The notes beneath the pieces were generated by a model, which was not told where the DNA came from, made no database searches, and was given only the letters and a program-made list of their open reading frames with translations. Position numbers and translations under genes: made by a program. Positions 7,182 to 14,360 of a stretch of DNA of 33,723 bases are shown here, piece by piece. The DNA comes from Candidatus Aenigmatarchaeota archaeon (lineage in GTDB: Archaea > Aenigmatarchaeota > Aenigmatarchaeia > GW2011-AR5), in NCBI GenBank assembly GCA_016180945.1, contig JACPAG010000002.1:192210-225932 (forward strand), written 5' to 3'. Position 1 is the stretch's first letter. Each line of letters begins with the position of its first letter.

Positions 7182-7591
7182 CTGAACGACACCTTGTATT
7201 CGGCAACATAAAAGTTTGTTGCCGCATTTCCTGCAAAAACCCGTTTCCCTGAAATGAACTTATCCCGTATATCGCTGTTTATCTGTATCTGGTCTAAAAG
7301 GTCTCCATTTGTGCTGAATTTCTTTATTACTGCGCTTACGTTGGTGTTGAAAGGCAGGATTAAAGAAATATTTCCTTCAATCGCGGCTTTATCAAAAGTA
7401 TCCAGGACGTTCTCGTAGTCCAGTGAGGCAAAAATATCGCTGCCAATCCTCCTGAGCTGTATCTGGTTTAATGAATTGTCAGGCAAAATAAAAAAGCCTG
7501 TGGAAATAGCGATAATCGAGAGCATTATAACTAATCCTACAGTCATGTCCAGCGTAAACACAAAGCCCTTATTCCTATTGCTTTGTTGCAA
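7178..7591 (-). CDS. Minor pilin-like protein starting in a palindromic element
   Basis: A protein of about 137 residues with a pilin-like N-terminus: basic NRNKG followed by FVFTLDMTVGLVIMLSIIAI, with an acidic residue in the helix, then a soluble domain. No in-frame ATG exists between the upstream gene and the hydrophobic segment. The nearest upstream start-like codon is TTG at 7591, which lies within the outer stem of the palindromic element 7580-7676. A GTG in GFVF would remove the basic residues a prepilin peptidase needs. I therefore use TTG, with moderate confidence. The gene overlaps the next by four bases. It is one of five short pilin-like genes in a row and is likely a minor pilin. 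Confidence 0.7.
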   Translation of the reverse strand: MQQSNRNKGFVFTLDMTVGLVIMLSIIAISTGFFILPDNSLNQIQLRRIGSDIFASLDYENVLDTFDKAAIEGNISLILPFNTNVSAVIKKFSTNGDLLDQIQINSDIRDKFISGKRVFAGNAATNFYVAEYKVSFR

Positions 7592-7676
7592 AAGAAACCT
7601 ATTGGCATGAAAATCATACCAATAGGTCACCCGTCGGTGGATATCACATTGATATCCACCACTTTTGCAACAAAGC
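7580..7676. repeat. Three-way-junction palindromic element inside the pilus operon
   Basis: A perfect 15-bp outer stem (GCTTTGTTGCAAAAG at 7580-7594 with its complement at 7662-7676) encloses two hairpins. They are ACCTATTGG 7597-7605 with 7619-7627 (extended by three pairs after one mismatch, loop AAAAT) and GGTGGATATC 7636-7645 with 7651-7660 (loop ACATT). The architecture matches the element at 501-591, but the stems are different in sequence. It starts directly after the stop codon of the gene at 7677 and runs into the start of the next pilin gene, so it has probably inserted at a gene junction without breaking either frame. Confidence 0.9.
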
Positions 7677-8150
7677 TTATTTCCACAGCGTGAATTCAAC
7701 TGTATCAGCCCCGTTATAGGATGCTATCCTTCTCACCGTTACCGTTTTTTCTCCGCCGGGCAGCAGGCCCTTTTCAGTGCCATTTCTGACCAGTCTGAAA
7801 TAAAATTCGTATTCGCTGGTGCCAAGCAGTTTTTTTGCAGTTTGATAGTCCAGATTAGTGAAAGCTGAAAGCTTTTTTCCATCCAAAACCCTGTCAGAAG
7901 AGGAAAGCCCGATAGATATAGCCGAAACCGGATTGTCTTCCCAGTTTGCTGGATAGCCCGCAGACCTGACAAGCATATCCGAAATCTTAACAGCTCCAAG
8001 CTCCATATCATGCAATTGCTTATTGCTTGCAAATTTGTCAAAGGTATTGTCAATAGCCCCTCCAAGATAGATTACAAGAATAGACAGCACGGTAATCGCC
8101 AGCAGCAGATCGGACATTATTATCTGGCCTTTAGACAATGATATCACCAT
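7677..8150 (-). CDS. Minor pilin-like protein
   Basis: A 157-residue protein with a pilin-type N-terminus: SKGQ followed by IIMSDLLLAITVLSILVIYLGG, where the acidic residue at +5 is aspartate. The K-G-Q context fits archaeal class III signal peptides. The ectodomain is mixed helix and sheet. The start overlaps the upstream gene by 20 bases. It ends with TAA at 7677-7679, directly against the palindromic element. Probably a minor pilin of the same machine. Confidence 0.8.
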   Translation of the reverse strand: MVISLSKGQIIMSDLLLAITVLSILVIYLGGAIDNTFDKFASNKQLHDMELGAVKISDMLVRSAGYPANWEDNPVSAISIGLSSSDRVLDGKKLSAFTNLDYQTAKKLLGTSEYEFYFRLVRNGTEKGLLPGGEKTVTVRRIASYNGADTVEFTLWK

Positions 8151-8502
8151 TCTTGTTCTGTATAAGGATATTTCCTGCGGTGATGTTAAACACCGCAGAA
8201 CCGTTCATAGTGAGATTGCAGCATGCAACGCACAGGACGCTGCCCGAAACAATAACGCCGTGGCTGACGTTAAGGTTGCGCCCTGTTTTTATTGCGCTTT
8301 TTGTGCCGTTTCCCAGAAGAAAGACGTTCTGCACCTCGTTGGAAAATGCCTCGCACGCCACGCGGCTTTCAAGGAAGTTTTCAAGATTCTCTTTGTCTTT
8401 CTGCTTGGCAAGCATAAACTGCGTCATCAGGAGAAGGACAAGGAAAACTATAGAAATCGCGAAAATTATTTCAAAAGAGGACTGGGCCTTAATCCAAATC
8501 AC
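8131..8502 (-). CDS. Minor pilin-like protein with a short Cys-containing ectodomain
   Basis: A 123-residue protein whose N-terminus is a class III-like signal: IKAQ followed by SSFEIIFAISIVFLVLLLM, with glutamate at +5. The ectodomain is small, begins helical (KQKDKENLENFLESRVACEA) and ends beta-rich, with SVLCVACCNL giving three clustered cysteines plus Cys near residue 50. These could form disulfides or bind metal. It overlaps the FG-GAP pilin gene upstream by 14 bases and the next gene by 20, typical of a tightly packed operon. Confidence 0.8.
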   Translation of the reverse strand: MIWIKAQSSFEIIFAISIVFLVLLLMTQFMLAKQKDKENLENFLESRVACEAFSNEVQNVFLLGNGTKSAIKTGRNLNVSHGVIVSGSVLCVACCNLTMNGSAVFNITAGNILIQNKNGDIIV

Positions 8503-10522
8503 CTATGGCAATTCCCCTAATCTCGTTGCTGACAGAAGAGCTGTACAAAACCGGTAACCCAAAGATTCCTGAGCCGTTGTTGAAATAAACATATATGTTG
8601 TTTGTATTCGCCCTGTTCAGCCCTGCGGCTATATCCAAGTCGCCATCGTTGTCTATATCCCCAAGAGCTAAATCGTTAATATTGTTTGTTGGACCCGAAT
8701 AAGTAGTGGGAGCCCCCAATCCGCCTGTCCCATTATTGAAGAAGACCCTTATCTCATTATTGTTAGTGCCTGCAACTGCATCAGTATCATTATCCCCGTC
8801 TATATCTCCTAAGTCTAATGCTTCCACGCCGCCGACGAGACTTGCGGACTCGTAATACTCCGTCAGATTCGCCGTCCCGTTATTCTTGAAAACCCTGACC
8901 CTGTTGTCGCCGTGCCCCGAAACGATGTCAAAGTCGCCGTCCCTGTCTATATCAGCTGATTTCAATATCTTGACTGCCGAACCCGTTGCAAGGCTGTTAA
9001 TCCATGCAAAGCCGCCGCTTCCGTTGCCCTTGTATATCCTAATCCTGTTATTGTTTATGCCCGCAACGATATCCATGTTTGTATCGTTGGTCATGTTTGC
9101 AAATATAACATAATTGACAGTATCACCTGCATTAGAATCAACTGTTGTCTCTATCCAGCTTGCGCTGTTTCTGTAATGAAATATTTTGTTTCCTGTTGTT
9201 CCTGCTATGATATCCTTATCCCCGTCGTTGTCAGAATCGTCTGCAGCAACTGTTGCAGCATCGTTGTTCGTATCCGAATCTACTGTTGTCTGCATCCAAG
9301 AGCCGTTATACGTGAACAGTATAACCTGATTAGCGGTTGTGCCTAAAACAAAATCGTTGTCGCCGTCATTGTCTATGTCGCTGACAACTATTCTGCGGCC
9401 GTTGCCTGAAACGTTGAATATGAACGCAGGCTCAAATGTTCCGACCCCGTTATTGGAAAATATCTGAACGTTGCTGGTGCCAAGCTTGTTTATGCTGGCA
9501 ACAAAATCAAGGTCATTTTTTATTATCACGGTTGCTGTATCCGTCACATTTATGTTGTTGGCCGTGTCGTTTGCGTAGAACCTGAATCCCAAAACCTTCC
9601 CTTCGCAGCTGTTGGGGGTTATTTTGCTTGTATTGGTCCAGTTATCCACAAGAAAAGCGTTGTCAGCCTCGTTGCTCCATGAAGTGCATCCCGAACTGAT
9701 GTTGGACGAAAAAATAAATTTATCCAGCGCTATGTCATCCCGCCACTGGGAATAAAATTGTATTGACTGGTTTGTATTCAGCGAGCTTACATTTGAACCG
9801 GCAGTCAGCCACATAGGCGGCGTTGCCAAAATCGTTACAATAAGCGTTGCAATCCCTTCAAAGTCTTTGTTGAAAACCTTTATGCTTCCTGAACGTGTGC
9901 CCGCTGTTTTTGTGGCAGGTATGGTGACATTTGCCGTGAACAGGGAAGAGTCGCCCCCGGATAACGTGCTTGCGGGTTGCGCCAGGTTGACAATATCAAT
10001 AATTTCCGCTGTCCTGTTGGCCGTCAGGTTTTCTACAGGAAAATTAGCTTCGTTGGTCACGTTCAGCACAGATAAGTTAGAATCGCCGGGCTTAAGGTTC
10101 ATGACAAGTGTTTTCGGATTTAATGACAGAATCGTCCCTATTATAGCCTTGCCAGCGCTGGAGATTATTATCGGTATCACGTATCTGCCGGACTGTTTCG
10201 GCAAAACGCCAGTAACATTAGCTAATGTGAATGCTATCGCGTCGCCGGCGTCATTGCCTATTGACAACCGCAGCCTTACAGCATTCCCAGCCAGCGTGGA
10301 GTTCTGGACGCTGTCCGGGATATTTATAGTAACGGTAGTCCTTCCTCCTCCGAGTTTATACAGCCTGTCGGCTGCCTCAGCAATCGACTCTACAGCCTCC
10401 TTTGCCTGCGATGTCCGTATAGAAATATTGGACGTCTGAAGGGAGTAAGCAAATATGCCTGCCAGAAAAGTCAGCAATACCCCTAACAGAATCATGTATT
10501 CCAGAGCTGCCTGCGCTTTCAT
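8489..10522 (-). CDS. Pilin-like protein with seven-bladed FG-GAP/VCBS propeller
   Basis: A 677-residue secreted protein, first gene of the pilus operon. Residues 1-30 are a class III signal (MKAQ, AALEYMILLGVLLTFLAG). Residues 60-330 are beta-sandwich-like with many N-x-S/T sequons and one possible disulfide (Cys-279/Cys-306). From 337 to the end are FG-GAP repeats with calcium-loop motifs at 382-390 (DIDNDGDND), 429-437, 524-532, 573-581 and 622-630; the one at 476-484 (NMTNDTNMD) is degenerate. The region opens with a half repeat (NDLDFVAS, 336-343) and closes with the complementary half (GIAIGDLD), so the ring is complete at seven blades by N/C closure. It is likely an adhesive or sensing pilus subunit. 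TATA box 25 bases upstream: leaderless. The last codons overlap the next gene. Confidence 0.9.
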   Translation of the reverse strand: MKAQAALEYMILLGVLLTFLAGIFAYSLQTSNISIRTSQAKEAVESIAEAADRLYKLGGGRTTVTINIPDSVQNSTLAGNAVRLRLSIGNDAGDAIAFTLANVTGVLPKQSGRYVIPIIISSAGKAIIGTILSLNPKTLVMNLKPGDSNLSVLNVTNEANFPVENLTANRTAEIIDIVNLAQPASTLSGGDSSLFTANVTIPATKTAGTRSGSIKVFNKDFEGIATLIVTILATPPMWLTAGSNVSSLNTNQSIQFYSQWRDDIALDKFIFSSNISSGCTSWSNEADNAFLVDNWTNTSKITPNSCEGKVLGFRFYANDTANNINVTDTATVIIKNDLDFVASINKLGTSNVQIFSNNGVGTFEPAFIFNVSGNGRRIVVSDIDNDGDNDFVLGTTANQVILFTYNGSWMQTTVDSDTNNDAATVAADDSDNDGDKDIIAGTTGNKIFHYRNSASWIETTVDSNAGDTVNYVIFANMTNDTNMDIVAGINNNRIRIYKGNGSGGFAWINSLATGSAVKILKSADIDRDGDFDIVSGHGDNRVRVFKNNGTANLTEYYESASLVGGVEALDLGDIDGDNDTDAVAGTNNNEIRVFFNNGTGGLGAPTTYSGPTNNINDLALGDIDNDGDLDIAAGLNRANTNNIYVYFNNGSGIFGLPVLYSSSVSNEIRGIAIGDLD

Positions 10523-10540
10523 AAGATTAATTTGTCTAAG

Positions 10541-10554
10541 CCATATATATAAAA
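10541..10554. promoter_or_regulatory. Divergent TATA region for the pilus operon and nadM
   Basis: CATATATATAAAAT reads as a TATA box on both strands. It is 25 bases before the pilin ATG at 10522 (minus) and about 36 before the nadM ATG (plus). One promoter sequence may thus serve both directions. Only 60 bases separate the two genes. Confidence 0.6.
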
Positions 10555-10582
10555 TGGCTATCGACTTTGCGAAGCAAAGGGG

Positions 10583-11080
10583 ATGATTATGAAATTAAAG
10601 ACGGCTTTATTCGCGGGGCGTTTTCAGCCCTTACATAAAGGGCATGTAAATGCAATAAAGAACCTGTTCGGTAAATACCAAAAGGTTGTGATAGTGATTG
10701 GAAGTGTAAACAAAAAGGGCACGGAAAACCCGTTCACCTTTCAGGAAAGAAAAACTATGATAGACGCATCATTTAAAAAATACAAGAATCGTTACAAAAT
10801 TATCGGTGTGCCTGACGTTGAAAGTGATAGGAAATGGAAAAATGAAATAACAGGAAAGGTAAAATTCGATGTCATTGTTACAGGTAATAGATGGACAGCG
10901 AAATGCTTTTCCGGTTACAGGATTATCAAGCCGAAAATGCTTAACCCCGCAAAGTACAACGCCACAAGGATAAGAGAATTAATTAAAACTGGAAGGGGAT
11001 GGCAGAATCTTGTTCCGAAAGAAATTGTTCCTATCATCAATAAACACAAGGCCGCTGTCTTCAGGCAATCACTTACCTGA
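10583..11080 (+). CDS. nadM: Nicotinamide-nucleotide adenylyltransferase, archaeal type
   Basis: A 165-residue NadM-type enzyme that joins NMN and ATP to make NAD. The nucleotidyltransferase signature GRFQPLHKGHV lies near residues 12-22 and the second ATP-binding motif is KYNATRIRELI near 124-134 (the family's ISSTxxR-type site). TGNRW near 100-104 also fits. Length is normal for archaeal NadM. Met-3 (10589) is an alternative start, placed better behind GGGGATGA. The end overlaps the converging NAD(P)HX dehydratase gene by eight bases, so two NAD-maintenance genes sit tail to tail. Confidence 0.93.
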   Translation: MIMKLKTALFAGRFQPLHKGHVNAIKNLFGKYQKVVIVIGSVNKKGTENPFTFQERKTMIDASFKKYKNRYKIIGVPDVESDRKWKNEITGKVKFDVIVTGNRWTAKCFSGYRIIKPKMLNPAKYNATRIRELIKTGRGWQNLVPKEIVPIINKHKAAVFRQSLT

Positions 11081-11924
11081 TTACCTCAGGTATCTTCTCT
11101 ATAACATCTGTCGCAAGCAGAGACTGTTTCTTTTCTTTTGTCGCTAAATCGCCTGCAACGCCACTAATGTAAGCTGCTGCACAGGCAGAATCGAATGGAT
11201 TTATTTTTTGCGCCATCAATGAACCGCAAACACCAGCTAGTACGTCCCCTGTACCCGCTTTTGTCATAAAAACATTGCCTGTTTTGTTTATTGCCGTTTT
11301 ATTCCCGTCCGAAATGATATCCGCATGCCCTTTCAGAAGTATTGTGCAATGGAGACCAGATGCTGCAGCCTTAACAGATTTTGACCTCGCTTTAACCTCT
11401 ATCGATACTTTTTTTCCTGTCAACGCATAAAATTCTCCCGCATGAGGCGTGATAATAAAATTATTTCTTATAGATTTCTTGTTTCCAGCCACAGCATGAA
11501 TTGCGTCAGCGTCTATTACAGCAGGAAGGCTGTTTTCTCTTAAAAATTGAATTACTGCTTTTATCGTCTCCTTGTGTCTGCCCAAGCCATTCCCTATTAC
11601 AATAGCGTCCATTCCTTTGGTTAATTTTTTTAACTCGCCAAGATGCTTTCTCGCTAAAAAATCCCCCTTTAACGGATACGTTATAAGATTCAGATTTTTT
11701 GCAGCGATGTCAGCCGCCCGTTCAGGCGCAGCTACTGTTACTAAATCGCAACCTGCCCTTAATGCAGCCAGTCCTGCTAAGAAAGGCGCGCCTGTATATA
11801 ATTTGCTGCCGCCTATGACCAGCAGCTTTCCAAAATCTCCTTTGCGGCTCCATGCCTTTCTTTTTTTATAGACCCTTTTGAGAATGCTGGATGTAACAAA
11901 CATAGGTATGACCAAAGTTAGCAT
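11073..11924 (-). CDS. nnrD: ADP/ATP-dependent NAD(P)H-hydrate dehydratase
   Basis: A 283-residue ribokinase-fold enzyme of the YjeF C-terminal (CARKD) family, which repairs hydrated NAD(P)H. Seen motifs: GKLLVIGGSKLYTGAPFLA near 32-50, VIGNGLGRH, PAVIDADAI, TPHAGEF, and the anion-hole/catalytic loop AGTGDVLAG near 225-233. The epimerase (YjeF N) domain found fused in many homologues is absent here. Met-8 is a possible later start. It begins four bases after the NcsA stop, so it is in one transcription unit with the thiolation genes, and converges on nadM. Confidence 0.92.
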   Translation of the reverse strand: MLTLVIPMFVTSSILKRVYKKRKAWSRKGDFGKLLVIGGSKLYTGAPFLAGLAALRAGCDLVTVAAPERAADIAAKNLNLITYPLKGDFLARKHLGELKKLTKGMDAIVIGNGLGRHKETIKAVIQFLRENSLPAVIDADAIHAVAGNKKSIRNNFIITPHAGEFYALTGKKVSIEVKARSKSVKAAASGLHCTILLKGHADIISDGNKTAINKTGNVFMTKAGTGDVLAGVCGSLMAQKINPFDSACAAAYISGVAGDLATKEKKQSLLATDVIEKIPEVIR

Positions 11925-11927
11925 TTT

Positions 11928-12854
11928 TTACTCTGCAATTCCTTTTACCTTACCAGTTATATTTTCAACAAGCTGGCACGCCCTGCAAATGCCGCCTGTA
12001 GCTGCCTCGCCGCAGATTTTGCACCTGTCCAGAACCTTCTGGATTGGGATTCCAGAACCAATTGCCGGACTTATTTTATCATAGAAGCTGATTATCTGGT
12101 GCTTCGTGCCGGCGTACCGTTCTTCCGTGTCGTTTATTATCTTTTGCACGTCGCGGCGTACATTGTTTAGCGAATGCGGGCATTCGCCGTCGTAATAAGG
12201 AATGCTGTTAAGAATGGCGTACAGCTTGACCTCTTTTTCCGGTATGTCTCTCAGTGGCTTTATGCGCGGAAGTAGTTTTTCATCGCCTACCGAAGGCGGC
12301 TTTGCGCCGAGACGCCTGAATTTTGAAAGGTCGCCGCGGAATATATTCATTAGGATGGACTGAACCTCGTCGTCCATATTATGCGCGACAGCCATCTTAT
12401 CAGCCCCCAGTTCCCGCGCTTTCTTATTAAGCAGGTATCTGCGGAAAACGCCGCAATGCGTGCAGAAATTGTCCGTCTTTATATCGTCCAAACGGAACCC
12501 TAATTTATCCTTGAACGAAACTGTGTGGTGCTCCACGCTTATCGACTTGCAGAATTCTTCTGCTTTTCTGATGCTTTCATCTCTATAGCCGCTTATCCCC
12601 TCGTCGACAGATATCGCAGAAATATCAATATCGCCAAAAAACTTTTTCATGAGGTATAGAAGTGTAGACGAATCCTTGCCGCCTGAAACGCCTACAGCTA
12701 TCTTTTCTCCTTTGCCGATAAGTGAATTTTCAGAAACGGTTTTTAAAAATCTCTTTTCTATCTGGTTGATAAAACAGTTTTTGCAGTAATATCGGCCTTC
12801 GTAACGGCGGAAATAAATTGCATTGCCGCCACATGAACAGTTAATAAATTTCAC
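11928..12854 (-). CDS. ncsA: tRNA 2-thiolation protein, NcsA/TtuA/CTU1 family
   Basis: A 308-residue PP-loop enzyme that adenylates and thiolates uridine in tRNA. N-terminal zinc finger with Cys-6, Cys-8, Cys-24 and Cys-27. PP-loop SGGKDSS at 57-63. Cysteines Cys-131 and Cys-134 (CTHC) and Cys-225 (GECPHS), the three that hold the Fe-S cluster in this family. C-terminal zinc finger with Cys-278, 281, 290 and 293. All elements are present, so it should be active. It starts with GTG inside the stop of the sulfur-carrier gene (GTGA overlap), a direct coupling of sulfur donor and enzyme. Whether it modifies U34 (NcsA-like) or U54 (TtuA-like) cannot be decided from motifs alone. Confidence 0.93.
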   Translation of the reverse strand: MKFINCSCGGNAIYFRRYEGRYYCKNCFINQIEKRFLKTVSENSLIGKGEKIAVGVSGGKDSSTLLYLMKKFFGDIDISAISVDEGISGYRDESIRKAEEFCKSISVEHHTVSFKDKLGFRLDDIKTDNFCTHCGVFRRYLLNKKARELGADKMAVAHNMDDEVQSILMNIFRGDLSKFRRLGAKPPSVGDEKLLPRIKPLRDIPEKEVKLYAILNSIPYYDGECPHSLNNVRRDVQKIINDTEERYAGTKHQIISFYDKISPAIGSGIPIQKVLDRCKICGEAATGGICRACQLVENITGKVKGIAE

Positions 12855-13039
12855 CCTCCGGATATGACCTTTATCAGTTCCAGCCTGTCGTTTTCTTTTA
12901 GTTTTTCGTTTTCATGGATTATTTCGTTGTTTCGTTTGACAAGAAATATTTCGGGACTTAGCTTAAGCTGTTTCAGAGAATCTATTACAGTAGAATCATC
13001 GTTAATCTCTATCTCTTTACCATCAATAGTGACCCTCAT
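12851..13039 (-). CDS. Ubiquitin-like sulfur carrier (SAMP/TtuB/MoaD-ThiS fold)
   Basis: A 62-residue beta-grasp protein ending in the GG motif (VISGG) that is adenylated and thiocarboxylated by an E1-like enzyme. It reads MRVTIDGKEIEIND, SLKQLKLSPE, NEIIHENEKLKENDRLEL, all typical of ThiS/MoaD/SAMP. Codons upstream of 13039 in this frame overlap tRNA-Ser and are not coding. A TATA-like TTTAATATTT lies at 13067-13076. The stop overlaps the start of NcsA, so this is probably its sulfur donor rather than the molybdopterin or thiamine carrier. The E1 enzyme is not in the window. Confidence 0.88.
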   Translation of the reverse strand: MRVTIDGKEIEINDDSTVIDSLKQLKLSPEIFLVKRNNEIIHENEKLKENDRLELIKVISGG

Positions 13040-13117
13040 CTTTATCACATTTAAAATAGTTAAGAAAAATATTAAAGTGGTTTTAAAGGAGTTTTTGATA
13101 GACCTTTTGTCCATAAA

Positions 13118-13306
13118 GCCGGCGTCGCATAAAGGCACAAGTGCCGTGAATCCTGGTATTGCGCCAGTCTCGAATGATTTTCTTTAAGAAAGAAAATCAA
13201 GTAAGAAAAACGGGAGAACTGGTGTCCTCTGGACTTGCAGGTTCAAAAAGGCTTTTCTTTTTGAAGAAGACAAAAAAGGAAAGACTGGAACTTCCTGCCG
13301 CCGGCG
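13118..13306 (+). tRNA. tRNA-Ser (CGA) with three introns
   Basis: Acceptor GCCGGCG 13118-13124 pairs with CGCCGGC 13299-13305; G73 at 13306. D stem GCA/TGC; anticodon stem CCAGT/ACTGG; anticodon CGA at 13171-13173; long variable arm GTCC-TCT-GGAC; T stem GCAGG/CCTGC. The class II arm and G73 fit serine. Three interruptions are needed: D loop about 13133-13150 (hairpin GGCAC/GTGCC), anticodon loop about 13175-13216 (hairpin GATTTTCTTT/AAAGAAAATC), T loop about 45 bases between 13247 and 13293. Exact cut sites are uncertain by a few bases. Confidence 0.85.
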
Positions 13307-13343
13307 CTTATTCTTTTTAATAATTTTGTAAGGGAAGTGGGTT

Positions 13344-13427
13344 GATACAAGAAGGATTTTTAAATCCTTCTGTATCGAAGAACCAAAAGGTTCTTCGTAT
13401 AAGGGGAAACCGCAGGTTTACCCTTAT
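13344..13427 (+). repeat. Three consecutive hairpins before tRNA-Ser(TGA)
   Basis: GATACAAGAAGGATTT pairs with AAATCCTTCTGTATC (13344-13376, one bulge). GAAGAACC-AAAA-GGTTCTTC lies at 13377-13396. ATAAGGGGAAACC pairs with GGTTTACCCTTAT (13399-13427, one mismatch). They follow each other with almost no spacing and end directly at the first base of the tRNA. Similar hairpins precede tRNA-Leu and lie inside tRNA-Gly introns. Confidence 0.8.
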
Positions 13428-13608
13428 GCCGGCTTGGCAGAACCTGGCAAAATAGCATCTTCGTAAAGAATGCTAGGCAAGTGCGCACGCCTTGAGCCAA
13501 GAAAAGAAAGCGTGTTGGACTCCGTCCAATGCAGGTTCAAAACAGCCTTTTCTTTAAGAAAGAAAAGCCTGGGGAAAAGAAATGGTTGGGAACTTCCTGC
13601 AGCCGGCG
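13428..13608 (+). tRNA. tRNA-Ser (TGA) with three introns
   Basis: Acceptor GCCGGCT 13428-13434 with AGCCGGC 13601-13607; G73 at 13608. D stem GCA/TGC; anticodon stem CACGC/GCGTG; anticodon TGA 13493-13495; variable arm TTGGAC-TCC-GTCCAA; T stem GCAGG/CCTGC. Introns: D loop about 13449-13478, anticodon loop about 13497-13508 (12 bases), T loop about 53 bases between 13539 and 13595 with a GGCTTTTC-type hairpin. The same three loops are interrupted in the neighbouring tRNA-Ser(CGA), so the pair may be a duplication or shared insertion target. Confidence 0.85.
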
Positions 13609-13631
13609 CTAATTAAGTTAAAAGAATAGGT

Positions 13632-14222
13632 ATGGAAATCTACATTGTAAGGCACGGAGAGTCTGTAGCAAATGACGAATGGAGACTTCCTACACGTGAT
13701 ACACCACTAACCGAACGAGGGGTAAAACAAGCACAAACTATTACCGAATATCTTGCAGGGCGCGTGGAATTAATATATTCAAGCCCGCTTACAAGGGCAT
13801 ACCAGACTGCTGAAATAATAGGGAACGGGTTAGGTTGTCCTGTAGTGAAGATGTGGGACCTAAGAGACATGGGTTATGGAGAGCTTGCAGGAAGGGAATA
13901 TTTTGATAAACGCGCACGGAGGGCACTCCGAAAAGCGGGTCCAGAAAATCCAAAATATAGAATACGCGGGGGCGGAAGTTTTCAGGGCCTGCAAAGACGG
14001 TCTGATAGGGCACTTCAAAGAATTCTAAAATCCGGAAAAAATTCAGTTGCTTCTGTTTCACACCTCGAAACCAACAGAATTTTGATTGCAAGACTGCTTG
14101 GAAGGGGTCTTGAAGACATTCATGACGTAGAACAGCCGAATGATTTAGTTTACTTGTTTGATACGGCTACAAATTCTCTACAAAATATAATGGATGGTAA
14201 TGTCGAAGATGGGCTGTGGTAA
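13632..14222 (+). CDS. Histidine phosphatase superfamily protein (PGAM-like)
   Basis: A 196-residue branch-1 histidine phosphatase. The catalytic motif IVRHGES places Arg-7 and the phosphoacceptor His-8 at the N-terminus. SSPLTRAYQTA supplies Arg-55; GELAG gives the usual acidic residue near 84; the second histidine is His-144 in VSHLETNR. All four catalytic pocket residues are present. Substrate cannot be told: members include phosphoglycerate mutase, fructose-bisphosphatase-like and broad phosphatases, and its 196 residues are nearer the CobC/small phosphatase size. It follows tRNA-Ser by 23 bases. Confidence 0.88.
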   Translation: MEIYIVRHGESVANDEWRLPTRDTPLTERGVKQAQTITEYLAGRVELIYSSPLTRAYQTAEIIGNGLGCPVVKMWDLRDMGYGELAGREYFDKRARRALRKAGPENPKYRIRGGGSFQGLQRRSDRALQRILKSGKNSVASVSHLETNRILIARLLGRGLEDIHDVEQPNDLVYLFDTATNSLQNIMDGNVEDGLW

Positions 14223-14360
14223 AGGGAATAGAATGCTACCGACGCTTTATTTTTAGTTATTTATGCCGGCGTTTTTATCGTAATTCCCCCGTAATTTTCG
14301 CTATTTTTGTTTACCAAAATCTTTATTAATGGGTAAAACAAAACAATTGCAGGTGAATAT

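Noticed and set aside
8489..8520. Truncation of the FG-GAP protein within its last repeat
   Set aside because: The missing half of the last repeat is present at the start of the propeller, so the ring is complete by N/C closure.
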